DNA of 64,000 nucleotides. Source: Glebionis coronaria. Taxonomy: Eukaryota > Streptophyta > Magnoliopsida > Asterales > Asteraceae. The notes beneath the pieces are model-generated. The model did no database searches. It saw only the letters and a program-made list of their open reading frames with translations, and was not told the DNA's origin. The DNA lies in NCBI GenBank assembly GCA_025667525.1, contig CM046881.1, positions 492,301,627 to 492,365,626 on the forward strand. Direction: 5' to 3'. Positions within the stretch are counted from its first letter, which is position 1. Each line of letters begins with the position of its first letter. A program made the position numbers and the translations under genes. Of this stretch, positions 1-11,554 are shown piece after piece.

Positions 1-2506
1 TGCAAGCATTTTGGAAGTGTTCTTCACAAGCCTCATCCAGAACGTCAATACAATTAACGCTCTCGTATGAATAAGGTTGTTTAGACAACTTTCCCATGTT
101 GAAGACGATTTTATCGTCACCTACTCTCATGATAAGTTCACCGGCTTCAACATCGATGAGAGTGAGACCGGTCCTTAGGAATGGACGACCCACGATCAAG
201 GGAACACGAGGGTCCATCTCGTAGTCGACGACAATGAAATCGGCAGGAAAAGTGAATTTGTCGACTCCTACAAAGACGTCTTCGGCTATCCCCACTGGAT
301 AAGCAACCGTACGGTTGGCTAATTCCAAAGTCATTTTGGTGGGGACTAGCTTAGGGAGAGATTATTGCTTCCAAACGCTTAGAGGCATGAGATTAATACT
401 GGCACCTAGATCGGCTAGGGCCATGCAATTCTCTACTCCCGGAAAATTGCAAAGGATTAAGAAACGACCCGGATCACCAAGCTTGGTTGGTAATTTCCTT
501 AAGAGCACTGCAGAGCAATTCTCATTAAGTTGGGTGTTGGCAATATCGAGAAGCTTTTCCTTGTCATTCAGAAGATCTTTAAACAGTTTCGCGTACTTAG
601 GCATGTGAGCGAGAGCCTCAGCGAAGGAGATGTTGAAATTCAGTTGTTTAAACATTTTAAGGAAGTTCGAAACCTGAATATCGTCCTTGCTTTTGAGCTT
701 CTCTTTCCTCAACCTAGATGGATAAGGTATATTGGAAGAAGAGGAAGGCTTCGAGAGAATAGGATCACTAACATCCTTGGGTGGAGGAGGGGTAGAAGGA
801 GGAGGTGGAGAAATTGGGGAAGGAGAAGGATGAGGAGTAGGAGCAGGTGACTCGTTCTCCTTAGTCACAACCACCGGTGGAGGTATAGGAAGCTCGGGTT
901 CCTTTGTACCTTTGCCACTGCGAGTAGTGATTGCTTTCATCTCCCCTCTTGGATTCGCAACGGTATTACTCGGAAGAGTACCCGAATAAGTGGGTTGATT
1001 ACCTTGGAAGAAACTAGCCATCATGTTCTTCAAGTCATTCGTTTGACTATCCAACGTATTTCTCATGTCAGCTCTCAGATCGTTCCCTTGTTTGACCAGG
1101 TCTGCTTTCAAATTGAGCACTTCGCGCTGAAGGTTTCCCACGATCACATCGTTCGTCCTCATGTAAGTTTCCACTTCTTGGTGTAGAGCGGTGGATTGGT
1201 TGGGAGGAGCATTGTATGCGGGTGGTTGATAAGCAGGTTGTTGGTAAAATTGGTTGTTACGTTGAGGTGGTTGTTGCTGTTTATGAGGTGGTATGTAAGG
1301 TGTACGAGGTGGTTGTTGTTGTTGAGGAGGGCGATTGAGGTTTTGTTGTTGGTTTGGGTTGCTTGGAGGAAAACCTGGTGGTGAGAGGTAGTTGTTGGAG
1401 CGGTAGCTAAGCAAATTACGGTCACCTTGAGGTCTAGCTTGATAAGCAGGTTGAGGATAGGTGCCATAAGCTGCATTCACATTTTCAGAAGTGTAGTCTT
1501 GGGTGGCAGTACAAGTGGTGTAAGAGTGAGGACCCCCGCATATTTCGCATGGTTGGCTAACAGCATTGACTTGAGCGTCTTTAGCGTTTCTAGCGTTGAT
1601 GCTGTTGGTGTTGCTGACGGTGTGGGTAACAAGCGATTCAAGAAGCGTAGTGATTTTGTCAAGTCGCTTGTCGCTGTCACTAGTGCTAGCACTAGCGACA
1701 TTGGTCCGAACACTCTTGGTTTGCACACGAGACTTATTCTCAATGATATCCCAAGCAGCATTGGAAGTCTTAGCCAAAAGATTACCCCCCGAGGCACTGT
1801 TTAGTGAATCTTGGTCACTCATGCTTAAACCATTGTAAAAAGTATTAATTTGATGTACTTTGGTAAAACCATGTTGTGGGCATTTTCTTAAAAGATCTTT
1901 AAAACGATCCCAAGATTCACTAAACGACTCATCGTACTTTTGTTCAAAATTTATGATTTCATTCCGCAAAGCGGTAGTACGAGAGGGTGGGAAAAAGTAA
2001 TTGATAAACTTGGTTTCCAAATCCGTCCACGAGAGAATACTCTGTGGCAGTTCCTTAGCAAGCCAATGTCGGGCTTGTCCCTCTAAAGAAAAGGGAAAAA
2101 GTTGTAGACGGATTACCTCTTGTGGAACACCATTGAATTTGACCGTGTTGGTGAGTTGCAAGAATCTCTTGATATGGTCATGTGGGTCATCAATGGTACG
2201 TCCCAAGAATGGTTGAGCAGAGACCATCTGGATAAAGCCTGATTTTAGCTCAAAGTTGTTGGCTGCAATCGCTGGTATAACAATTGGATCAGTGTTGCCA
2301 TCTACATGAGCTTGCAGCAGTTCAATCATCGGGCGATTATCCGGTAGAGGCTCATTGTTGTTGTTATTATTCATGTTGTTGAAAGGTGGGTTGTTGTTGT
2401 TATTATTGTTGTTTTGAGGTGGTATGTTGTTGTTGTTTTGTACACCGGCCATGTCTAAGTGATCGAGAGGCTCGGGCTCTTGATAAGACGTTGATCGAGT
2501 GCGCAT
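1..2506 (-). pseudogene. gag-protease polyprotein of outer gypsy element, one in-frame stop
   Basis: Starts at the ATG at 2506 (MRTRSTS...). Residues about 15-60 are rich in Asn and Pro. A retrotransposon gag (capsid) domain spans about 105-240, followed by a short zinc knuckle of form C-x2-C-x3-H-x4-C (CEICGGPHSYTTC) and a Gln/Pro-rich linker. The aspartic protease segment has the active-site-like motif ADLGASINLMP, where Leu sits at the usual Ser/Thr position. A TAA at 359-361 breaks the frame just after the motif. The same frame then stays open to base 1 and encodes the remaining protease, including a PLIVGRPFL flap-like segment. Gag packages the element RNA; the protease would process the polyprotein. 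The identical frame on both sides of the stop points to a recent point mutation rather than long decay. The 3' end lies outside the window. Confidence 0.85.
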
Positions 2507-2555
2507 ACACCTGCAAAAGAACTAACAAGAGAAAAACAAAGCAAAAATATTTTTG

Positions 2556-2560
2556 GTTTT
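2556..2560. repeat. Target site duplication of inner gypsy element, left copy
   Basis: GTTTT directly precedes the left LTR and matches 12056-12060 after the right LTR. This proves a single integration event into the outer element's leader. Confidence 0.9.
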
Positions 2561-2967
2561 TGGTAACTAGATTTTACCTAGTTAAAAAATTAAAAGTTCG
2601 TTGTGTTGGTCTAATCGAATTGATCTAGGTTCTCTGTGTGACTCTATTGTTTTCGGTTGAATAAAGATGTGTCGTTGTAGTATTTAAAGTAAAATGTGCA
2701 AAACAATTAAAGTAAATGGGCACTTAAAGTAAATCTAAGTCTAATTAAAGTAAAGGTGCAAGTATTTAAAAACGTGACTGAAGTTAAAGGGCACTAAAGT
2801 AAATGACGTAAACTTAAATCTATCTAAGGCAAACTTAAAGTGCGACTAAAACTAAGGCAAGTCTAAAATAAAACTAAGGCAAATAATCTTAAAGTGCAAT
2901 TAAAATAAAGGCGGGAAAAATAAAGCTTGAAAATAAAAATCAAAGACAAAAGCTAATAAGAACCTGA

Positions 2968-3625
2968 ATACAGCTCATTCGGAATAAACCTTCGTTTGGA
3001 ACAATCACTCGTCCGGAATGTCACCTTCGGTTGAAATGATTTTTCTTCACTTGGAATATTACCAAAATCCTTGATCCGGAACTAACTGATCTGAATATTT
3101 CACTTATCCAAAACAATCCTTCGTTCGGAACTTTACTGATTCGGAACTCTAAATCTTGTCTTGATTCGGAAGTATTTGGTCACCCCTTGATTCGGAAGTT
3201 TCCGAATGAAGCCCCTTGATTCGGAAGTTTAGAATTTCCGAATGAACACCTCTTGAGTCGGAAGCTGACCCTTGATCCGGAACTTTATTCGGAACTTTTA
3301 AGTTCCGAATGAAGCTTGATCCGGAAGTTTATGACTTCCGAATGAAAAGCCTTGATTCGGAACTTGCCCCCTTGATTCGGAACTTTGAGTTGATTCGGAA
3401 CTTTTGAGAAGTTCCGGACGAAACCCTTGGTTCGGAACTTTGGAGTTCCGAACGAATACTTTTGACTCGGAAGTTTTCACTTCGTCCGGAACTTTGAAAG
3501 TTCCGGATGAACAAGTTTGGCTCGGAAGTTTTGTTGAGTTAAAATATTCCGGATGAAGCCTTGGTTCGGAACTTTAGAAGTTCCGAATGAACACTTTCCC
3601 TCCTTCTTGGTTCGGAACTTTTCCT
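2968..3625. repeat. Dense array of TTCGGAAC-type motifs inside the LTR, both orientations
   Basis: The core TTCGGAACTTT and variants (TTCGGAAGTTT, TCCGGAACTTT) recur every 20-40 bases. Many are followed within 10-20 bases by the reverse complement (AAGTTCCGAATGAA), giving hairpin-forming pairs. The spacing is irregular, so this is not a simple tandem repeat. The same array occurs in the partner LTR at about 10447-11104 and a one-orientation version lies in the outer LTR at 12536-12980. Confidence 0.85.
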
Positions 3626-4065
3626 GGAAAGATCAGAAACAAAGCAAACACCCCCGAAGAACAAGGGATACAGTAACAGCAGATAGAAACTCAAATTAAC
3701 CAAAATCTAACACACGGATAAATATAAACAGTAACGATTCAACAAATAAACATCAACAAACAGTTAAAAACAAGAAATCAAACAACTTTAAACACAATAA
3801 TCAAAAACCACTTTGGATCAAAATAAAAGCATGAACATAAACATAAACACAACAAATCAAAGATTAAGAAAGGTAGATAAGAGATTGACAAGATAAAATA
3901 AAGATTGACAATAATTAAATGAAAACTTACTTGAAATTAAATGAATTAAAGGTGCAAGACAAGGTATTTAAATTTGACAAGAAAAGTAAATGACAAGGTA
4001 TTTAAATGGTGGAAAAGCTAATTGTCACACTTAGCCAACAAGAATGAAATGAAAACAATCCTAAT

Positions 4066-4075
4066 CTATTTATAG
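4066..4075 (-). promoter_or_regulatory. TATA box in 3' LTR of inner element
   Basis: Minus strand reads CTATAAATAG, close to the plant TATA consensus. The flanking GGGGAGGA and its inverted partner sit just upstream. In this LTR it could drive readout into neighbouring DNA to the left. Confidence 0.6.
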
Positions 4076-4576
4076 GGGAGGATTAAGGAAGCTTCCTCCC
4101 CTCTTTCCTTTCTTGTTAATTGCAAGATTAAGCCCATTTCTTCTTAATTCTTCATTAATTGCGTCATTAGTCCTTTTCTTCTAATCTTCTTTAAACTTGG
4201 ACTTAAGGGACTTTTGGCTTCGGGATTTCTTCGAACTCGTCTTTAAATTCTTCAATAAAATAGACTTGAATTCTTCGGCTTTTGATAAACTTCCATCTTT
4301 TGACTTTTTCTTCGATAAATCTTCTGAATTGGTCGTGGACTTCCGTTCTTTTTGCACTCTTGACTTCTTGACTTCGTCTTTCATCCTTTTCTTCAATAAA
4401 AGCCCGTAAATGCCCGTGAATGTCCGTGTTTTCTCCACTTTTCACCTTTTCATCCTAAATCACAACAAAAACACAAACCACGCATAATTCCGACATAAAA
4501 GACATAAAATACACGTTTTGGTCCGGTTATTATTGTAATTAAGTGGTAGAAAAGATGGGTGTTTACACACCTATCA

Positions 4577-6594
4577 AATCCCCTACACTTGACCATTGCA
4601 ATGTCCTCATGCAATGCATTAGTTACAAAGCAAGATTACACTTTTCATCATAATCAATCCACGTTGGCCTTTATTAAAGAGATAGAAAATTAAAAACATA
4701 CAAAATAAAGAAGTCAAAAGCATACCTTGGGTTTTGGAAATGTCATGAATAATCATCATCCTCAAGTTTTCACTTTCTCCAAACCAAGCTTAAAAACGAG
4801 ATCATTGTTATTATAAGTTAGTAAACTATCACGAACTCATGTGGGCCAATTATTCACTTAGACTCCCTGATTCCTAGGGGTATCTCTTATATTTTATTGT
4901 TGTCTTGAATGATCACGAGGATGCATTGTTTGACTTATTTCGATAACTATTTAGTCTGAAAATAAAGTGAACGATTTAATCAATAGTTAGCTAAAGGACC
5001 AAATCTTTTAAAACTGCTTCTCGGGACCTCATAAAGTTCATATCTTGGCATAACTCGCTTCGCGATTTGAGACCTTTCTCGGACCGATATTTGGCAGCGA
5101 CTTCATACTTCAAATCTTGAGAGACGTTCATGAAATAATGGTCTTCTCTTCATAATAGGAATTCTTCACTTTGAAGTTTTGAGAGATTCATACTTGGACC
5201 ACAACTTCTTCATTTTTCTCCAATCTTTATTTTGGACATTGATATACAACGATCCGCCTCCTTTTATGACTTGGATCTATTTATCCTCATACCTTGTTAG
5301 GGTCTTTTCGGATACACTTCTCCATGACTTTTGGGGAGTTTTGCTTTACGTCGTGTGTCTCGATCCTTCATATTAATTTTCGATAAATGATTCTTCACAT
5401 CACTTTGGATCTTTAGCAACAAAATATAGCCCTCATGCCTTGTTAGGGCCTTTTCGGACTCGCCAATCTTCGCGTCCCGCTTCAATAAGTTATGCCTTGG
5501 CTATGAACTCTAATCCATACCGTGCAACTTTTAAACGATCTGGGGCTAGAAGCTAAGTAACTTTTCAAATCGTACAACCTTATTTATTAGCAGATAAATT
5601 TATTAGCAAACGATGGGAGAATAGGCTTATAATTAACTCACATAAATTCACGAAAGAATACCGAACTTATAATTGGCTCTATCATCTCTCGTTCTCCACA
5701 GTTTAAAATCTCAAGTAATGAGACTCGTGGATGCTTAGCCTATTAAATCAAAGTTTTGGGTTTTCGAGTCACCTATAGGATCTTGCAAATTCTTAGACTC
5801 TTTCAAGTTTAGAAATCGCATCTTAAAGTTCCCTTGATAAACGACTCTCTAGGATCAATTATAGGAACTTGCAAAAAGTTCTTGTTCTTAACCCGTGAGG
5901 GTTAAGACTTTCGCGTTTTATAGCTCCCTATATAAAAGCCTAGCAAAACTTGACTTAAACACGTTAAGGATACTAGCTAGAGTAAACTCGGGTTGAGTCA
6001 AAAGATTCACAACGTTTGAAAATTAAAACCACTTATTAAACATTTATTCTAGCAAAGAAAGAAAATAACTATACAAAAGGGAAAAACTAATAGGCCAAAA
6101 TAGATCAAAAATTTTGAAAAATGTCGAAAAATTGATTTTCCGGTTAAAATGAGGACAAATACAAGGAAAAGACCACTTAACTTCGATAGAAGTCCCCCTA
6201 CACTTAAGATAAACATTGTCCTCAATGTTTAAGAATGTGGGAGTAAACTCCCCTACACTTAGGACATTGTGCACGTTGTTTAAATCTCGCTAAGGAAAAG
6301 ACAACTAAAGAGATTCCTATTTTAATATTGAGAAAATATAAAATAGTGAATCGAAAAGAGTTTAGGATAGAACCGGGAAGAAATAGAACACGGAATCACG
6401 GGTCGTCAAGAATCATCAAGAGTGGATCATTGAAGCTCTAATCCCTGATTAAGAAGTGAGGAGAGGAAATAGCAAACCAAAGGGTCCCCCCTACACTTAT
6501 GGTAAAGAAAGCGAAAAGATAGATGCATAGGTTGCCTCCCAAGAAGCGCTTGGTTTTTGTTAACCGAGTCGTGAGCCTGACTCGACCTTGATCA
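4577..6594 (-). other. Non-coding 3' region of inner gypsy element with repeated polypurine tracts
   Basis: No open frame of credible length or gypsy motif lies here, where pol would be expected. The minus strand carries AAGTGTAGGGG next to the LTR (4580-4590) and again at 6194-6205, 6250-6260 and 6486-6498. The first three of these have a nearby ACATTGTCCTC-like segment. The tract beside the LTR is the likely primer for plus-strand DNA synthesis; the others look like duplicates of the same module. A second small repeat, CCTTGTTAGGGTCTTTTCGG, appears near 5292 and, slightly altered, near 5439. Confidence 0.65.
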
Positions 6595-9500
6595 TCAATG
6601 GAAGAAGCATGAAACATATCCACCAGGATCAAAGACATAGTTTTCATCCATCAATAAGCAAGAGCTTAAGGCGAACAAGGCAAGCCAAAGAAGAGTAGGC
6701 AAGGTTCCCTTAAGCAGCGATTGAGCACGGTGGAAGCAAGTATGGTGAGGTGCAAGCATGTCTTCAATTTTTCCAAAGATTTTTCCTTTTATTTCATCAG
6801 GTGGATACTGAGATGGCTTAAAGACTTCAATACCGGGGTCGAACACCTTTTCCTTCAGGGGAAAATAGCACTCAGGCTCAGCCGAGTATGAAGAAGATCC
6901 GCAAAGAAGCACAACCTCGTCCTCAGGAGGAAGACAAAGAGGTGTCAAATCATAAGTGCAACGGATTTCGGTGTCGACCGGTTTCTTCTCCTTTGACAAA
7001 ATGCTCTTCAAATCTGAAGTAGGATCAAGGCGATAATCTTCAAAATCCAAAGGAGGAGCATCACTCTCATGAGGGAAGTATGTGTTGAGAAATTCAGAGA
7101 AATCTTCCTCAAATGAATAATTGTCCAAAGTAGGATCGAGTGATGGTGGAGGATCTTCATCATGTGAAGAATCGCTCGATAGAGTATCAGCCTCATCGAA
7201 ATCATCGAATGTGAGTAGCTCGGGATACTCAGAAGTACAATCAAAATCATCCGAATCTGAGCTAGAATCATCATCATAAGCATCGAAGACCGGTTGAGAA
7301 TCATAAATGGGAGAAGCGTCCAAAGTAGAGTGAGAATCATCCACATTATCTTCAAAGAGTGGATTATCAGTGGAAGACTCGAATAGAGGATTGTCATAGA
7401 CGGTAAAGTCATCGAGCATATTTATCATATTCACTAATTCTCGGCCTCCAAAAGATTTGCCTGTAAGCTTCCCTATTTTAAAAACTTTTGAATCATCCCC
7501 GACTCGTAAGATTAACTCACCTTCGGCCACATCTACTAAAGCTCGTCCGGTTCTCAAAAATGGCCGACCAAGTATTAAAGGAATACGAGGGTCCATTTCA
7601 TAATCAACTACGACAAAATCGACCGGGAAAGTAAATGTGCCAACTTTGATAAACACGTCTTCGGCTATACCAACGGGGTAAGCGAGAGTGCGATTTGCAA
7701 GTTCGAGAGTCATCTTTGTTGGAATGAGATCGGGTAATGATAGTGTTTTCCAAACACTCAGTGGCATCAAATTAATACTAGCCCCGAGATCAGCAAGGGC
7801 AGTAAATTCTTCAGTTTTGTTGAACACGCAAGGCAACACAAAACGACCGGGATCTCCAAGCTTTTCCGGAAGTTCTCGAAGAAGAACCGCAGAGCAGTTT
7901 TCATTTAAGCGTGTGTTGGCGAGTTCAATCAGCTTCTCCTTCTTGCTAAGCAATTCCTTGAATGCTTTGACAAATTTCGGCATGTGGCAAAGTGCTTCAA
8001 CAAGGCTAATGTTGATGGTCATTTTAGATAGCATATCCACATATTTTGATACTTGACAGTCATTCTTGGTTAGCTCGTTGGTCTTGCCTATGCGAGAAGG
8101 GTATGGGATTCTGGGTTGATAGGGAGACGGTGAAGGTGTAGTTGGTAAAGGTTGTGATGTTGAAGGGTCCTTCCGAGATACATCGTCATGATGAGGCGGA
8201 GACGGTAATGGTGTACTACTACTAGGTGTAGGAGGAGTAGGGATACATGGTGGTGGAGGAGGTGTAGATGATGGTGGTGGGATAGGTGGATCGACAATGG
8301 TAATTCTACTACGCGTAGTTATAGCACTCACATTAGCTCACGGATTAATGACGGTGTTTGAAGGTAGAGAATCCGAAGAAGAAGAAGGTTGAGCTTCGGG
8401 CAAGAAACTAGCCAACAGATTCTTTAATTCAGTTGTTTGAGTGATGAAGGAGGATTGAAGATTATCACGAACCTCGGTTCTGATGTCATTACCTTGCTTC
8501 AAGATTTCTCCTTTCAAATTGATTATTTGGCTCTGTAGATTCTTGATTTGCTCACCTTGAGTTCTCATGATGGTGTCAACATCGGGATTAATGGGTGGGT
8601 GTTGTTGGGTGGGTGGTTGATAAGGGTTAGAAGCACGAGGTGGGATTTGGTTGCTTCTATTGTAGTTGTTGGCGGGATTTTGGTTTTGAGGAGAAAAACC
8701 GGGTGAAAGGTAGTTGTTGGAACGGTAGCTCAGCAGATTTCTATCCCCTTGTTGTCTAGCTTGGTAATTTTCCGGTGAATAATTACCGTAAGCAGCATAC
8801 ACATTTTCTGGATTTCCTTGTGTCGAAGGACAATCGGTGTATGAGTGAGGACCGCCACATGTTTCACAAGGATTAGCAACCGCTTTAACTTGTTGTTGTT
8901 GTTGATTTGAAGCGAGAAGCGTAATACTTTTGCTCATTTCGGCCATCATGCGGGTGAGTTCGGTCATCTCAGGGTTTGCTGAGGTAGAGGAAACATTGAC
9001 TCTCGGGTTGTTCCTTGAAGAAGCAGAGGAATCCCAGTTCTTGTGGTGAGTAGTCATGTTCTCTATTAACTCTCTACACTCCTCGGGTCTCCTTTTCATG
9101 AATGTGCCACCGGCGGCTGCATTGATCGTATCACGATCTTAAAAAGTCAATCCGTTGTAGAAAGTATCGATTAAGGTCACAGGGAGCATGTTGTGGTTTG
9201 GACATCTATCGATCAAGACATTATATCTCTCCCAAGCGTCAAAAAGAGATTCATCGGGATCTTGCATGAAACCGCTGATCTGATTGCGAAGGCTTGTGAC
9301 CATGGATGGTGGAAAGTAGCGCGAAAGAAAGCGTTGAGTCATATCATCCCAAGTGTGAATAGAATTCTTCGGGAGACGATCAAACCATTTCTCGGCATGA
9401 TGCGATAAAGTATGTGGAAAGAGTTGTAGGCGGAGAACATCCATTGTGGCCCCAGGCAACTTCATGCTTTGGGTGATTGTAATGAACTTGTCGAGGTGTT

Positions 9501-9792
9501 TGTTGGCATCATCATCAGGCAATCCTCTAAATGGGTTTGTTTGTACTTGCTGAATCATGTGGTGCTTTAACGAAAACTCAGGAGCGTTGATTTGCATCGG
9601 CGCAATCGGTCCTCCTCGTCCAAACATGGTTGGTTGACAAAGTTCCTCCATGGTCCAAAGATCGGGCTGTGGAAGAGCATTGTTGTTATTATTATTATTG
9701 AGGTTCGGTGGAATGTTGTTGTTGTTAACACCTGCCATATCTAAATCTTCTTGAGGCTCGGGCTCTTGATAATTAGAAGATCTAGTACGCAT
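6595..9792 (-). pseudogene. gag-protease of inner gypsy element with acidic tail, two in-frame stops
   Basis: The best start is the ATG at 9792 (MRTRSSN...), matching the outer element; an in-frame ATG at 9849 is further upstream. One continuous frame runs to 6595 but is cut by TAA at 9139-9141 (within the gag domain, after YNGLTF) and TGA at 8338-8340 (before the SAITTRSR segment). It contains an Asn-rich N-terminus, gag domain, zinc knuckle CETCGGPHSYTDC, protease motif ADLGASINLMP and flap LILGRPFL. It then has about 300 residues very rich in Asp, Glu and Ser that end at 6595 instead of leading into reverse transcriptase. The TGA lies in a CpG-type context, consistent with deamination of a CGA codon. 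Confidence 0.85.
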
Positions 9793-10022
9793 ACACCTGA
9801 AAATGCAAAAGAAAACAAAACCAAACACAAAAACAATATATATACACAATAAAGATAAAATCTTTTTGGATTTTTGAAATTTTTAATTTTTTATGGTTTT
9901 TTGAATTTTTAATTTTTATGATTTTTTGAATTTTTAAGGCAAGAAAAGTAACGTTCACAAGTGAGGGGATCCCCAAAAGCAACGTGTCTCTCACAGAAAA
10001 CTGTTGATCTTAACGAAAAGAG

Positions 10023-10037
10023 CCGGCAGCGGCGCCA
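10023..10037 (-). other. Primer binding site of inner gypsy element
   Basis: Minus strand TGGCGCCGCTGCCGG begins two bases inside the 5' LTR. TGGCGCCG... is the sequence used by Athila-type elements and is described as complementary to the 3' end of tRNA-Asp (family knowledge). The element at 12218-12232 has the identical 15 bases. Confidence 0.85.
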
Positions 10038-10446
10038 TTTGGTAACTAGATTTTACCTAGTTAAAAAATTAAAAGTTCGTTGTGTTGGTCTAATCGAATT
10101 GATCTAGGTTCTCTGTGTGACTCTATTGTTTTCGGTTGAATAAAGATGTGTCGTTGTAGTATTTAAAGTAAAATGTGCAAAACAATTAAAGTAAATGGGC
10201 ACTTAAAGTAAATCTAAGTCTAATTAAAGTAAAGGTGCAAGTATTTAAAAACGTGACTGAAGTTAAAGGGCACTAAAGTAAATGACGTAAACTTAAATCT
10301 ATCTAAGGCAAACTTAAAGTGCGACTAAAACTAAGGCAAGTCTAAAATAAAACTAAGGCAAATAATCTTAAAGTGCAATTAAAATAAAGGCGGGAAAAAT
10401 AAAGCTTGAAAATAAAAATCAAAGACAAAAGCTAATAAGAACCTGA

Positions 10447-11104
10447 ATACAGCTCATTCGGAATAAACCTTCGTTTGGAACAATCACTCGTCCGGAATGT
10501 CACCTTCGGTTGAAATGATTTTTCTTCACTTGGAATATTACCAAAATCCTTGATCCGGAACTAATTGATCTGAATATGTCACTTATCCAAAACAATCCTT
10601 CGTTCGGAACTTTACTGATTCGGAACTCTAAATCTTGTCTTGATTCGGAAGTATTTGGTCACCCCTTGATTCGGAAGTTTCCGAATGAAGCCCCTTGATT
10701 CGGAAGTTTAGAATTTCCGAATGAACACCTCTTGAGTCGGAAGCTGACCCTTGATCCGGAACTTTATTCGGAACTTTTAAGTTCCGAATGAAGCTTGATC
10801 CGGAAGTTTATGACTTCCGAATGAAAAGCCTTGATTCGGAACTTGCCCCCTTGATTCGGAACTTTGAGTTGATTCGGAACTTTTGAGAAGTTCCGGACGA
10901 AACCCTTGGTTCGGAACTTTGGAGTTCCGAACGAATACTTTTGACTCGGAAGTTTTCACTTCGTCCGGAACTTTGAAAGTTCCGGATGAACAAGTTTGGC
11001 TCGGAAGTTTTGTTGAGTTAAAATCTTCCGGATGAAGCCTTGATTCGGAACTTTAGAAGTTCCGAATGAACACTTTCCCTCCTTCTTGGTTCGGAACTTT
11101 TCCT
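10447..11104. repeat. TTCGGAAC motif array, 5' LTR copy
   Basis: Same motif field as at 2968-3625, in the LTR that carries the active promoter position. It lies downstream of the TATA box in the direction of transcription (minus strand), so the motifs would be transcribed as part of the 5' end of the RNA, and again from the 3' LTR. Confidence 0.8.
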
Positions 11105-11544
11105 GGAAAGATCAGAAACAAAGCAAACACCCCTGAAGAATAAGGGATACAGTAACAGCAGATAGAAACTCAAATTAACCAAAATCTAACACACGGATAA
11201 ATATAAACAGTAACGATTCAACAAATAAACATCAACAAACAGTTAAAAACAAGAAATCAAACAACTTTAAACACAATAATCAAAAACCACTTTGGATCAA
11301 AATAAAAGCATGAACATAAACATAAACACAACAAATCAAAGATTAAGAAAGGTAGATAAGAGATTGACAAGATAAAATAAAGATTGACAATAATTAAATG
11401 AAAACTTACTTGAAATTAAATGAATTAAAGGTGCAAGACAAGGTATTTAAATTTGACAAGAAAAGTAAATGACAAGGTATTTAAATGGTGGAAGAGCTAA
11501 TTGTCACACTTAGCCAACAAGAATGAAATGAAAACAATCCTAAT

Positions 11545-11554
11545 CTATTTATAG
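11545..11554 (-). promoter_or_regulatory. TATA box in 5' LTR of inner element
   Basis: CTATAAATAG on the minus strand, about 1.5 kb upstream of the primer site. The position suits a U3 of about 500 bases, with transcription start expected 25-35 bases further left. Confidence 0.65.

Larger units (their letters stand above)
2561..4576 (-). repeat. 3' LTR of inner gypsy element
   Basis: Identical in length (2,016 bp) to 10040-12055, with about 11 substitutions counted by eye. On the minus strand it begins TGATAGGTGTGTAAACACC, a near-palindrome, and ends TTACCA. It holds a field of TTCGGAACTTT-like motifs at about 2968-3625, a TATA box at 4066-4075 and a diverse 60-85 codon open frame near 4181-4445 that I regard as non-coding. 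Confidence 0.93.

Noticed and set aside
4181..4445. Overlapping 70-85 codon frames on both strands, repeated at 11660-11924
   Set aside because: Located within the LTR and shared by both LTR copies; Lys/Glu/Ser-rich composition reflects CTTCGATAAA-type sequence.
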